Assembly: GCA_030765045.1 (NCBI GenBank)
Contig: CM060963.1
Coordinates: 119,603,735-119,667,734, forward strand
DNA: 64,000 bases
Source: Tenodera sinensis
Taxonomy: Eukaryota; Arthropoda; Insecta; Mantodea; Mantidae
Direction: 5' to 3'
Part shown: positions 25,026 to 35,743 of the stretch, in pieces
Layout: every line of letters begins with the position of its first letter
Position numbering within the stretch: position 1 is the stretch's first letter
Program-made: the position numbers and the translations under genes
The notes under the pieces: model-generated
The model's input: only the letters and a program-made list of their open reading frames with translations
Databases searched by the model: none
Told to the model about the DNA's origin: nothing

Positions 25026-25639
25026 AACTTGCATAATGAAACATCCAAAAAACAAAAAAAATTTTCACTTTTTATTATGTGACTCATCATTTGCCCTTAC
25101 ATAACGATTTCTTACGTAAACTACTGTCCGAACTAGCAACTCTATAGTTACCACCACAGCAAGGTCGCAGCGTGGCCTACAGTCCTGTTATTTCTCGTTT
25201 GCGCCATACCAGTGAGTGGAAAATATGGCTGTTCGTTTTTCTATTTTCCTTGGGCTTTTAGCCTGTCGTAAACAGCCACACAGTCCATCTTCTGCTTAGC
25301 GCCTTGAGCTGTGGCTTAAGCTTCCACGTAAAAGCTGCCTTGTCCTTTCCACAGCAGTTCTACATGTGAGTTATTTCTTCGTTTTTAAAACACTTGTAGG
25401 AGGCTAAGGATAAACATAGTCTTGTTTTACAAGATCTCCTGCCACTTAACTGTTTCTCGGAGTGGACATATTTATCGTTATCACTATGTTCTTCCTTCAG
25501 CTTGCATCTACTCTTACTTTAGATTCGTATGTAGGCAGATGGCCAACTGAAGTTTTGTGTATTCTTTGTCTAATGCATTGGTGAACGATCACTCATCTAA
25601 ATGTTGGCATACATACATTCTTATAACGGGAATTATATG

Positions 25640-25855
25640 GTAACATACAATTTTGAATCATATCGAAAATTCTCACAAAATGCTCGACCTGATTTTGGTC
25701 AACCTACTAAATTGTTGCACCTGATTTTGAGTCACATCGAAAGTGTACATAAAAAGAAGCCCCCCCCCCCTCTCCCCAATCTTGAACCTGTGGAAACAGC
25801 AAACCAAAACCTACTTCCTAATTGAGTCACACGGAAAATGTGCCTAAACCACCCT
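25640..25855. repeat. degenerate tandem motif
   Basis: TTGAATCATATCGAAAATTC, TTGAGTCACATCGAAAGTG and TTGAGTCACACGGAAAATG recur at about 25652, 25725 and 25821. Each is preceded by ACCT or CCTA and a T-rich stretch. The spacing is 75-95 bp. It looks like a short decayed tandem array. A C-run lies at about 25761. Confidence 0.4.
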
Positions 25856-26292
25856 GCTGGTTTTGTGCCCACTGAAATCAAATACAAAGGCCACATTTAA
25901 ACTATTGTTCTGCTCCTAAACTACATATTGGGCCGTTTAGAAATTGTTCAACAATGTTATATCTTATTTCTGTATTATCAATTAAAAGGAAGTAAGTATC
26001 ATTCTATTCCGAAGTTCTACTGTTGAGTCTTTAATTAGATGATATTAATTTGTTAATTGTATTAATCTTGTGAATGACAAAAAGTACACTAACGTTTACA
26101 AAGCTTCCAATAAAATCTGAAGGAAATTAAAACATGTATTTTTCCTCTCGGTTAAATAATTAGCATATTTAAGGATATTATACTACGAAAACAACTATCA
26201 CACGAATGAGAATAGTCTCTAACAGGAAAATAATAAGGTACTCAAATTGAACACCTCGCCTTCTGAGCTAACAGAATTACAAATTTTAAGTA
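25856..26292. other. unassigned AT-rich interval
   Basis: Nothing recognised up to the TA target site at 26291-26292 of the Tc1 element. Confidence 0.5.
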
Positions 26293-27802
26293 CACTAGTG
26301 TCGAAAAGTTAAGCATAATTCAGAAAACACAGATCTGAAAGGGAAGAACGGAGAGCAAGCGCTGTTAAATTATCACAGTATGTGACTTCCTTACTTGTGG
26401 TCTGTGGTAGGTAATGGCGTACGTGCTTCAAATGTCAACCAAATAGAGAAGTGCGTGGCTCATTCGTTATTGTTGTGAACGGAGGGCTGTTTCTTCACAA
26501 AGTACCTACAGGACAGCACCAACATGCCACAAAGACAACTGGACCCTGTTTTGAAGGGTAGAATAATCGGACGTCTAGAGGCAGTCTCTCGAGCCCTGAA
26601 TGTGCCACAAAGTGTCATTTCTAGGGTTTATTGAGGGCTTCAAGAAACAGGTGTTCGTTGGATGCCTGTACATGATCACTCAGGGTCAAAACGCCGCAAC
26701 AGTACCGATACTTGACCATAACAGACGACGAAATCGGAGGTAGTACGACAACTCTCTCCCGTACAGCCGCCTCAGGTGTTCGAGGTTCGAGGCAAGTTGT
26801 ACTCCTTCCACTCCAGGACAGTCAAAATCTATCCCGGACTTCCAGCAGTGTGTGTCCCACTCACTCGAGTAGTACACATACAGTCTCGCTTACAGTGGAG
26901 CTAGCAACGTCAACATTGCATATTGAATGAATGAAGGAATGTACTGTTTACAGACGAGTCCAGATTCACCTTGAAAAATGATGCCTGGCGCAAACAATAT
27001 GGGGAAAAGAGGTACCAGTTTTCGTCCCACAAAAATCGTGGAAACTCTCATTTAGTGGTGGTGATGTACTCTTTTGGGCAGGTATGTTCAATGGACGCAT
27101 CGATCTGCACATCTTCGACAGCGGTATAGAGATGAGGTAATGGGACCACGCATGCCACTTTTCATAGGTGCAGTTGTCCACATTTCACATTTATGGACGA
27201 TAATGCATGTCCCCACAGAGCCCACCTGGTACACGACTACCTTGAGAGTGAAGATAGATATCCAACGCATGGACTGGCCAGTGATGTCCCCAGATATGAA
27301 CCCCAGAGCAGGGCTAGTCAACTGGTGCTCAGAGAACGCAGATTTCTCACCACCTTGACTGATGAGTATATATTTAGCAGATAAAAACGTGAAGGTACTC
27401 AAGGTAACTCGTCCAAGTCTGCTATACAGGATGGGTGGGATGCAGTAGGAAGACGAGTTGCAGCCCGCCAGCCTCCACCGAGAACACTGTCACACCTTCG
27501 AAATACTCTTGGTGAGTAATGGGAACAGAGCTCTTGAACCACCTTGTAGAGAGCATAGCACAGCACTACGAGACCTGTATAACCATGAGAGGTCATCGCA
27601 CTTCATATTAACCCTCATTACTATTGTATAAGTGGTCGACAGATTTTGTACTTGTATAAACATGTGTCAAGCTATTTCTTATTCTATTGCATTGCAGATC
27701 ATGTGTGGTGCATTAAAAACATATTGCGTTAGGCTTCTTTTGTATAATTGTGACAGTTTGATAATAAAATATTGCGTTATGCTTAATTTTTGGACACCAG
27801 TG
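26293..27802 (+). mobile_element. full-length Tc1-like transposon (inactive)
   Basis: Terminal inverted repeats are CACTAGTGTCGAAAAGTTAA at 26293-26312 and its counterpart at 27778-27802, which on the other strand reads CACTGGTGTCCAAAAATTAA. The match runs through AGCATAA. Both ends are flanked by TA (26291-26292, 27803-27804), the standard Tc1/mariner target duplication. The length of 1510 bp is normal for the group. The single transposase gene inside is broken. Confidence 0.92.
26524..27610 (+). pseudogene. Tc1-like transposase pseudogene
   Basis: The start MPQRQLDPVLKGRIIGRLEA and then VSRALNVPQSVISRVY form the N-terminal helix-turn-helix, with a short in-frame gap before VSRAL. A stop and frameshifts follow. 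VLFTDESRFTLKNDAW carries the first catalytic Asp. FMDDNACPHRAHLVHDYLES carries the second. DWPVMSPDMNP precedes the third acidic residue, which is lost in a decayed stretch. The C-terminal part reads GWDAVGRRVAARQPPPRT. The family cuts and pastes DNA at TA sites. Confidence 0.88.
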
Positions 27803-27804
27803 TA

Positions 27805-29336
27805 TTTCAATATCCTCTACGCGATAATAACCAGTTTTGTAAATCACTTGTGTTCCGTGAAACATTGCACAAATATACCTGATCCTCACCAAAATTCAAA
27901 GAAAATCAGACAACACTATAATGCCTTATCTAACCTTCAATTATTCATTTTTATGTGAATTGTGGAGTAATACAGTTATTGCTATGAAATAGTGAAAAAA
28001 TTCTGGCCATATTTTAAGCCCTATGAATTCAAGATGCAGATAGCTAAATAAATCAATGTGCTTCTAATCACACTTGAGTGCATAATAACCCGATTTCAAC
28101 ATTCTTCCGGTATGTAGAAATATCACGAGAATACCCAACTTGTGTGCATATTCCATATCAAAGTGTTCGCCTCTTATTAATTTATCATTAATAAATTTTC
28201 ATCCTGAATTAAATACAGTTCACCAGGATTTCTCTTAAACCACCGAATAAATGTATAAGATATAATCAATTAAGATAATTCTTCATGTTTTCAATAGAAT
28301 TAAAAGTTTGTCTGACAAATGGTGAGAATGAAGATTTTGCAAACTTGTAGGAAATTAGTTGATTGTAGGAATATGTTCCCTCGTTGCCATAGCTACAACT
28401 CGACAGACCGACCAAGTGTCATAGTGAAAATGTTTACTAATTTCGCATTTGCAACAGCGTTTCAGCTTCGCTAGTCGTTTTTATACGAGCTGCTGATTAT
28501 GATATTTGCATATTATATTACATCGCAGCTTCCAGAAAACATGACAAGAGAAAACAGTGCTATGACCCCAAAGCCCCTTTATCGTACACACTTTTGCAGA
28601 TGTGGTTTTTAAAAGATAAAACGTAATTTATTTTCCCTATTCTCATTTCATTATATAACAACTTCCTTTACTGAAGTCTGCCAATTTCTCTTAATACCGA
28701 CCATTCTTTACAAAGCTAGAAAATGATTAATAATATACAGCCGGAGTCTAGAGTACGCCCCTAAAATCTGTCTTGGGAGTGAAAACAATCCATATATCAT
28801 CGGGCAGGTCAGAAGTGACATGTTTCTTGCATGGCCTGATTTAACAACTTAACAGTTGCCCTATATCATGTGAGAGGTTCACAGAAAAAACATAAAAAAG
28901 GAGTTTTCTACTACCATTAGCTACTTCACGCTGTTTGCAGTGTGATACGATAATAAGAATAACTGTAACAGGAGCTGCAACTCTGACACCAAAACCACCT
29001 TGAACCAATCTAAGTTTAGGAATGACACTATTTCTATTCATGGGGAGTATCAAAACAAAAATAAGTGGCGTTTTATCATACCTCCTCAGGACTTTCTTAA
29101 TGTGGAAGGGATATTTAAATCACAGCTAAACTCGCCATCACTTTCACTAAATATTCTCAGTTCACAAGTATACGTATCAAGTAATATAAAAACTCGTTCT
29201 TCTACCAGTTTCGAGTTAATCACTGTAAGTATTTTTGAGAAGTCGTTTCAAGACGTCAATGCAACCTTGGTTATGTGAAAGTTGCAGAAAAATTATTTAA
29301 CTGTAAGTCCATTTTAACACCAATGAGCCAAACTGC
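27805..29336. other. unassigned AT-rich interval
   Basis: No gene, repeat family copy or RNA gene recognised. Open frames at 28841-29053 and 29000-29278 overlap antisense and lack known motifs. Confidence 0.45.
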
Positions 29337-29685
29337 AAAAATCTGATGTGTTGCACTCAGATGACTCTTTCTACTCTTGAATAAACTATTCTTACAAACT
29401 TTTGTTCCTCGATCTACTTCATGTTAATCAAGATAAACATTTGTAGAAATTATCTTATTGCTAATTTTCTTGTAGGTTGCAAGGAATATGGCTATCACCA
29501 GGCTTTAAGCTTTAACTTAGTCAAATCTTTTAAAGCTGCTCGCTATGTAATGAGTTTGAAATTCCTTTCTCTTTGCATAGCTAAACTATAATGTATAAAG
29601 TATAAATATTTGAAGATTAAAATCAGTAACAAGGAATATGTCGGAAATTGTTTGCTCGAGAATAAATCTTATCCTTGAACTGGAC
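29337..29685 (+). repeat. TCTGATG family copy F, head part
   Basis: AAAAA followed by TCTGATGTGTTGCACTCAG, then a decayed ACTCTTTCTACTC, CATGTTAATCAAGATAAACA, GCAAGGAATATGGC, GGCTTTAAGC and AACAAGGAATATGTCGGAAA. It stops at about 29685. The middle of the element is missing and about 650 bp of other sequence, including a SINE, lies before the tail at 30345. Confidence 0.85.
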
Positions 29686-30074
29686 TCAAACGAAGGATAT
29701 TTCATGCTGATGCGTCCAGGGTGATTGTATACCCGATCCCTGGGAGAAAGTGATGACATGAGAACGCTCTACGGGCGTGTCGGTACCGGAGTAAGGGCGT
29801 GAGCCAGAGTGAGAATCCATAACTAAGCCGGAAATTCATCTTGAGACCAGAATTAGTCATACAGAGGCCAGCCGTCCTTAACCTTGTACCATAATATACG
29901 AATAATATACCCAACATTAATAATTACAAATTCAGAAATTATCTGAACCATTTCAATTTACTCATACTTCATGAATTTTAACATCACTCCTCCCAGCAGG
30001 TCAGGCGACTACAACGCCACCCCTACATAAGAACAACAGTTAAATTGCACAAAGCCCACATACAGTAGCGTCAA
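29686..30074. other. unassigned insert within copy F
   Basis: About 390 bp with a small GC-rich part (CCCGATCCCTGGGAGAAAG, CGTGTCGGTACCGGAG). It may be part of another tRNA-derived element on the minus strand (GGGATCGGGTATACAATC is weakly B-box-like), but I cannot fix its ends. Confidence 0.3.
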
Positions 30075-30312
30075 ACTCGCTCATCGCTGACGCTTCTGAC
30101 CTTGAAAAGATGAGATTGAAAATGAAGGCGAACGAATTACAGGGACGGGGAATTTGGGGGATGTAATTATTTCTCTCAGCAATCGCCTAGTGACCCGGAA
30201 GAAAACGACAAAAAAGGCCATTGGTGAGGACGGTTGGCCCTCCCGAATGCAGGTCACAGGCGACACTACTCGCTCGGTGCCGTATCCTTGGAGGATCCCG
30301 AACTTAAATACC
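30075..30312 (-). mobile_element. SINE1-related copy, B box deleted
   Basis: On the minus strand: CACCGAGCGAGTAGTGTC, GACCTGCATTCGGGAGG, then CTTCCGGGTCACTAGGCG with ATTGCTGAGAG, CCCCGTCCCTGTAATTCG, and an end with AGGTCAGAAGCGTCAGCG. The order matches the head, central block and linker of SINE1, but the B box and the long 3' half are absent. Confidence 0.65.
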
Positions 30313-30344
30313 AACTGAGATTTTTACAGGCTTTTGGGATTATG

Positions 30345-30515
30345 TTGTATGAGACACAGATGCAGCACACATACACAGATACCTTATTCTAATGTTTTTG
30401 GGAGGGTGGATTCAGGAGGCCTCAAAACATGTATTTGCGGTAAAACCTTGACATCGAATTATTGAGTGGAATACAAATCTTCTACATGCTATAGGAACTA
30501 GTAGAGAAAGTAAAA
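30345..30515 (+). repeat. TCTGATG family copy F, tail part
   Basis: ACACAGATGCAGCACACATAC corresponds to the microsatellite place. Then come GGATTCAGGAGGCCTCAAAA, CATGTATTTGCGGTAAAACC, TTGACATCGAATTATTGAG, GGAATACAAATCTTC and the right hairpin arm AGTAGAGAAAGT followed by AAAA. It is the same orientation as the head part at 29337. Confidence 0.8.
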
Positions 30516-30929
30516 TAGAAGAAAGTATCAAATATGTTCAAACAATTAACTTATTAGCCTCACTGGAGTTAACTTCAATCTAGAGGGTATGAAATATATG
30601 GTGCATATTTAGAAAACTTCTAATACTACGAAAGAAGTCATTTGATATAAATTAAATAATTTTAATGCACTTTAAAGTTTTCACTTACTAAGCTTTTATC
30701 TCTCTTGTGCTTCCCTATTTATACAAAGTTTACGGAAATGAAGTAGATTTAACAGTTACAGTAAATTTAAGGTCTATAGCATATTCGTCATACAAAACAT
30801 ATCCCATTTATATGTCGCCACTAAAATCTAAGGTCAAATCGGCGGCCTATTAACTTTGGAACAATTACTGAATATCAATGATATTTACTCGATTACAGTG
30901 TTAATTTTAGGTTGGTAATATGTTTGGTT
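30516..30929. other. unassigned AT-rich interval
   Basis: Nothing recognised. Confidence 0.5.
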
Positions 30930-31270
30930 GGGTCGTCTCCTTAGCGGATGGTAGCGCTGCTACTTACCAAGCGGGAGACTCGGATTCGATTCCCGGTACC
31001 CACGTGGGGATTTTCTCCCGCTGAAAGACTTGGTTTGGTGTACTGTGAGCCTCGTTAGGTCCCTGAGGGGCTAATTGAGGAACTACTTGATTGAGAAGTA
31101 GCAACCCCTGGTTGCGAAAACCGCATAACCTGCCGGGAGGGACCAGGACGTTGACCACGTCCCACTTCCAGTCAGCACCCCACTTATAACGCGAATGGTG
31201 GGGGGATGCAGCGTCTGGGCAGTAGATGTTGACCCGCAAAGGGCTGTTGCACCAAAGACTTACATTATTA
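30930..31270 (+). mobile_element. tRNA-derived SINE (SINE2)
   Basis: The A-box-like region CTTAGCGGATGGTAGCGC lies at about 30939. The B box GGATTCGATTCCC lies at 30981-30993, at tRNA-like spacing. The body continues with CACGTGGGGATTTTCTCCC, GGTGTACTGTGAGCCTCG, a region with AACCCCTGGTTGCG and CCTGCCGGGAGGGACC, and ends near GGGCTGTTGCACCA. It does not fold as an intact tRNA. It is transcribed by pol III in living families. Confidence 0.7.
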
Positions 31271-31454
31271 TGTTGGTTATTACATTAAATTCACACTCTC
31301 ATTCGTGCTTTCTGACTAGGGAATATGGAGAAAATCCCACCCTGGCCGGGAATCGAACACTGGGTTCGATCCATATATTAATCAAAATCTTAAAGGCCAT
31401 TTTTAAAAAAATAAGTTGTTCCATAGAAGGTTATTTGAAAATCATCTAACATCA

Positions 31455-32030
31455 CTTAAAGTTGTCACTCAACGACTGAATGACAACTTGCGGAAGGAGA
31501 CTTAGCACCTCGACGAAGGTGACTATGCCCCTGACGGGGTATTCCCCCGGGTGGATGAATGACACGAATGGATAGTAAGGGCGGCCGGAATGTTGCAACG
31601 ACAGATCAGGTGGCAAGATCCCTACATTTCTCCAGTTGGAAGGACCCCGGCGGGGCTGGCTTAGCTCCCTTCCTCCCTCGGCTTGTACCACCCAATGAGG
31701 GACCTGGAAACCAGTAAGCTTGCCTTCCATTCCGGAGGATGAGATTTCTAGAGCACATTTGTTTCCTCTACCGTCCTGCTGCCGCGACGTTCGCCGACAC
31801 TTCTAACCCTGAAAGAAACCTAAAGGGATGAAGGGTGAAATTAAATAAGTAATGTAACGAAATGTAAGGACAGGACATTCGGAGGATATCGAAATCCTTC
31901 CCAGCATTCACCTGGCGACCCGGGGAAACCTCCGAAAAACACTATGGTCGGCCACGGGGATTGAACCCGCGACCTCCCGAATGCGGGCCACAGACGTTAG
32001 CACTAAGTCATCCCACTCGGTAAGTTCTCG
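31455..32030 (-). mobile_element. long tRNA-derived SINE (SINE1), copy 2
   Basis: Minus strand. The B box GGGTTCAATCC (complement of 31958-31968) sits in CGCATTCGGGAGGTCGC and CCGTGGCCGACC. Then the central block GGTTTCCCCGGGTCGCCAGG with TGAATGCTGG, the linker with CCTTCATCCCTTTAGG, then the long 3' half with TGGGTGGTACAAGCCGAG, GCTAAGCCAGCC, CCACCCGGGGGAATACC and CCGTCAGGGGCATAG. Its far end is a hairpin at about 31459-31490 (AAGTTGTCACTCA facing TGAATGACAACTT). Collinear with copy 1 at 20868-21485. Confidence 0.75.
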
Positions 32031-32699
32031 CTAAAAATGTGAAATTTGACATTCATTGAGGTGTATTTCGAACGCGCGCATTCTTTCTAAACGTTATTAT
32101 TTTTATAGAAAACTCCAAAGAGGTATTTCGATGGAATCTTGACGTCAAAAGTTTGATTAATAACAATATGCCCTCTATGTCATCAATATAAGCAACAGAG
32201 AAGGCAATAAGGAAAATTAATTAATATGTGTTGTTTTAAACGCTACTGAGGTTTGAAGTCAGGAGCTTAGGAGTAATTTGCTGTCATGTAAGACATGAAG
32301 TACCTATAAAATGATGTCTTGCCAGGTTTAAGCAATGATGTTGGTGACAATGACAAATGTCATGTTGGTGCCAGTTCTGAGATGGCTAATTCCGTCTGGT
32401 TACTGCCCAGACCTCACGCGGCTTGGCTGTCTCATTCTGCTACCAATGTTTGAGCACCTCACTCCTCCTTGCAAAAACATTCTCCCTTCTTCACTTCCCT
32501 AGTTGCCAGCAAAAAAGATACGAGAGAACGTGAAGCGGCTTATCATGTGAATAGTCCTGTCCAAAGATACTCAACTCGGATTGTGGTTTCCTCTTGGCTA
32601 TCGGTGGATACATTCTGGTGCCATCTATTTTCAGTACTATTCTGTATTGTTATACATTTTAATTCATAGTGACCAGTTGTAACAAATAATTTCTCACTT
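32031..32699. other. unassigned interval
   Basis: Nothing recognised. Confidence 0.45.
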
Positions 32700-32930
32700 T
32701 TTATATATAGGGTAGAAGGGAGAATGAATTTAGTCAGAATTTAATGTTAAAATGCCATGCAAAGTTTCATATCTAAGAGAAATTTGGTAACGTTACGTTA
32801 ACATTAAATTGTGACTAAATCCATTTGAAATATGGTAGAAATACATTACAGCATTGCTCACACAGTGTTTGTGCAACAGTTAGTGAAATAATGAACCATT
32901 TATATTCGTCAAGAGACTAGATGCTACCAA
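32700..32930. mobile_element. foldback MITE 2, copy 2
   Basis: The reverse-orientation relative of 7186-7400. The left part reads GAATGAATTTAGTCAG, AATTTAATGTTAAAATGCCA and TATCTAAGAGAAATTTGG. The right part has TTAACATTAAATTGTGACTAAATCC, which pairs with the left part as an inverted repeat. It then continues with TACATTACAGC and TTAGTGAAATAATGAACC, which match the other copy on the opposite strand. Confidence 0.55.
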
Positions 32931-33139
32931 ATATTTAACTTTTTTTTGTGTGAAATGGTTCTTTATTGACAATAACTGTATTGGACATATTTGCTACACT
33001 CGTCATGTAGAATCCTTGGTTAATGTATGCCCAAAGAAATATCTTCCACGCTGTATATGTTGAAACCCATAAATGGACAAGTATCTTGAAAATGCTATCT
33101 ACTACATCTCTGTCTACTACATTTTGACACAAGTATTTT

Positions 33140-33505
33140 CATATACATATTAATGATCTTATTTCTCATTTTTGTAGGTGTAAGGAGAACAAGGGAATTC
33201 AATATGTTTTAAGCGATAGTGAAATGCTTTAAGAGCTGTTTGCTATGCGACGCCTTTATAATTCCGTTCTCTTTGCAAGGCGAAGAAAGGGACAAGCGAA
33301 TAGCATATTGTTATTTGAGAAAAGTATAAGCATTCGCAAATTCAAACAAATAATATAGAAAATGTCGGAAACGGTTCTCTCAAAAGAAAAAATAAGTATT
33401 TGACATAAATGGTGTTTTAATGAGATCCACATCTTCTATTTAGTTTTGGCCCGTCTCTTACTCTTTACCATGTATGTAAAAATCATGCAGAATGAAGAGG
33501 TCTTC
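33140..33505 (+). repeat. TCTGATG family copy I, central fragment
   Basis: ATGATCTTATTTCTC and TTGTAGGTGTAAGGAGAAC, GTTTTAAGCGATAGTGAAATG, GCTGTTTGCTATGCGACGCC, CCGTTCTCTTTGCAAGG, AAATGTCGGAAACGGTTC, then ATGAGATCCACATCTTC and CTTTACCATGTATG. Head end and tail half are missing. Confidence 0.7.
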
Positions 33506-34267
33506 CGAGGACATTCCCATAAAATTCAAGGTATGGCTTAGAAACTGCCATGGAATCGGCTGTTTGCTCCCGTCACTGGATTACTGGCTGGGTGTGAGCT
33601 GGTTCACCCTCCGACTGAAAGAGGAGGTAAGGAATAGCAGCTAATCACGTAAGCGTCTCCAAAGAGACAAGGTTGGACATCGCTACATCGCTACACAAAC
33701 GTATATCTATCTGATGCAACGCTCATCGGTTGTTACACTAATAAGAGCGGCAACTAAACCTCGGTTAAAGAACACGAATACCCATGTAAGCAATTGAATA
33801 ACCGTAAAACGAGAAATGATCTAACCAAGAAATCTGTGGCTATGTTATGGGTCTTACTTATTAATTAGGCGTGGGAATGAACATAACCTAGAAGGAACTC
33901 TGGGATAAAGCATGTGCTTCAGACAATGGGATCACGTTTTCAGATCTCAGTTAATACCAGTTTTCCTCCTTTACGTTTTCCTTCTGTCAGCTCGACACCA
34001 TAATTTGTATTCTTACATTTAACCTACATATAATTTCTATAAAGATGTGTTATAAAAGGAACATAGTTGTGTGTATTTACACCTTGCAGTTATACAACAC
34101 AGCCAATGTGTCTAACTACTGTGATAAGATCCAGTAATTTTGTCATGCGTTCATGGACAGCCCGAATATTGAGAGCAGTGATACAAATAAGCTGGGGCCA
34201 TACTAAATACCTACATATTAACATTTTGATCTTCTTTCTTACTGCTTTAGTCTAATTGGATGTGCCC

Positions 34268-34278
34268 TTCTCCCTCTC

Positions 34279-34338
<60 letters not shown>
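34268..34338. repeat. (TC)n microsatellite
   Basis: About 70 bp of CT with one ACT break near the start. Confidence 0.97.
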
Positions 34339-34340
<2 letters not shown>

Positions 34341-35214
34341 GTTTAAAAGCCAGGGGGCTCAGCTATGTAGAATTAAGGTTTTTCTTTCTTTTTTCTTTCG
34401 AGAATTGCACATAAAGCTAAGAATCACAGAGTGAGTATAAGCTTAACACATTATCTACATGAATATACAAAGCGACTATATGACAAGTGCATGAATAAAA
34501 CTATCACTTTAGATCTTACGCTGAAACTCAAGCCTAGAACGCTGGCACAGATATTACACAAATGATGTTCGCTCCTTATAAAGTAATGTAAACAAAGGTT
34601 CATATCCAAAGGTTTGGGATCGTATTTTATGGCTAGCAAAAATTTAAAGACGCGTAGTAGGATGAACCGGTCAACACAACATCCAATCATAGGCTCGCCA
34701 CACATTGCGGTGTTGAATAATTAACACTATGAAATCATGGTGTAAAGCCTGTGATATAAATATCATTTGCACCTACAACATTTATTTGCACAACAGGATC
34801 AGCCGTCATTAAATTTTATGCCTATAATGGTATGCCATAGTATATACATTTTTGCCAACAATTATTATTTAAATTACTCCTCTGATAATATTTGGTATAG
34901 TAAATAATTAATTGTAATTGGAAATTAATTAATTACATTAATTGTAACTTATCTGGTGTTTTTAGTATGTAGTGGAATACATTGCACATAAGAATCAAGC
35001 TTTTAAACTTCGTGTATTTAGTGAGGCCGTAGCAATATTTAGAAGTTTTATGTTCTCAATTTATTTTTATTCATTTTTTTCCAGTGCTGTACATTCACTG
35101 AAATATTTAATGGTTAACGGACGCAGCTAAAATTGCAAGTTTTATGTTATAAAACAAAATAAATGTTTAATTTAAACGCGCGCTTATTACTGCCCATTTA
35201 GTGAAAAGCAGTAG

Positions 35215-35242
35215 TTTTTTTTTTTTTTTTTTTTTTTTTTTT
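35215..35242. repeat. T homopolymer, about 28 bp
   Basis: Uninterrupted T-run following GCAGTAG. No SINE or LINE body is attached that I can see. Confidence 0.95.
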
Positions 35243-35743
35243 CGCCTGTTTAAGACATTCTTTTTTTTAATTGTTTCAAGAGACCTAACCTATCCACATT
35301 CAAGATAATGTAATAAAACAAAAATTCTCTAACGTACAATTTCAGCAAGTGAAGTTAACATTTAGATATTCAATAATATAATGAATTAAAATCCATTTAT
35401 AGCGTTGCTAAAGTTCTTTATGCCGCAGACTAACACGTCATATCGGGGAGACGGAAATAACAGTTTGAGCCGTGGGTGTGGTCAGTTATTCAGGCCGCTG
35501 TTGAGGCGTCGCTAACTTAAGCGAACATGCTGAATTGAGGCAAAACAAGGCACTTAAGGAGAACACGAAAGAAAAAAAACGAGAAAATAAAAATGCAGAT
35601 AAGTAAGTGCTTTATCACGTGCTTAATCTTCACGTTTGTGCACTCTAATACGACAAAAAGCACACAACACCTTCATAAAGTAAAATAATATTACAGTTTT
35701 CGTCCATCCATGTAGACAGGACAATCACCTCCTACATAGTTGA

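Larger units (their letters stand above)
33506..35743. other. unassigned interval
   Basis: About 2.2 kb with no recognised gene. It contains the TC tract at 34268 and the T-run at 35215, which are listed separately. Confidence 0.45.

Noticed and set aside
30939..31000. Functional tRNA gene at the SINE2 head
   Set aside because: No acceptor stem pairing or clear anticodon loop. A long SINE body follows.
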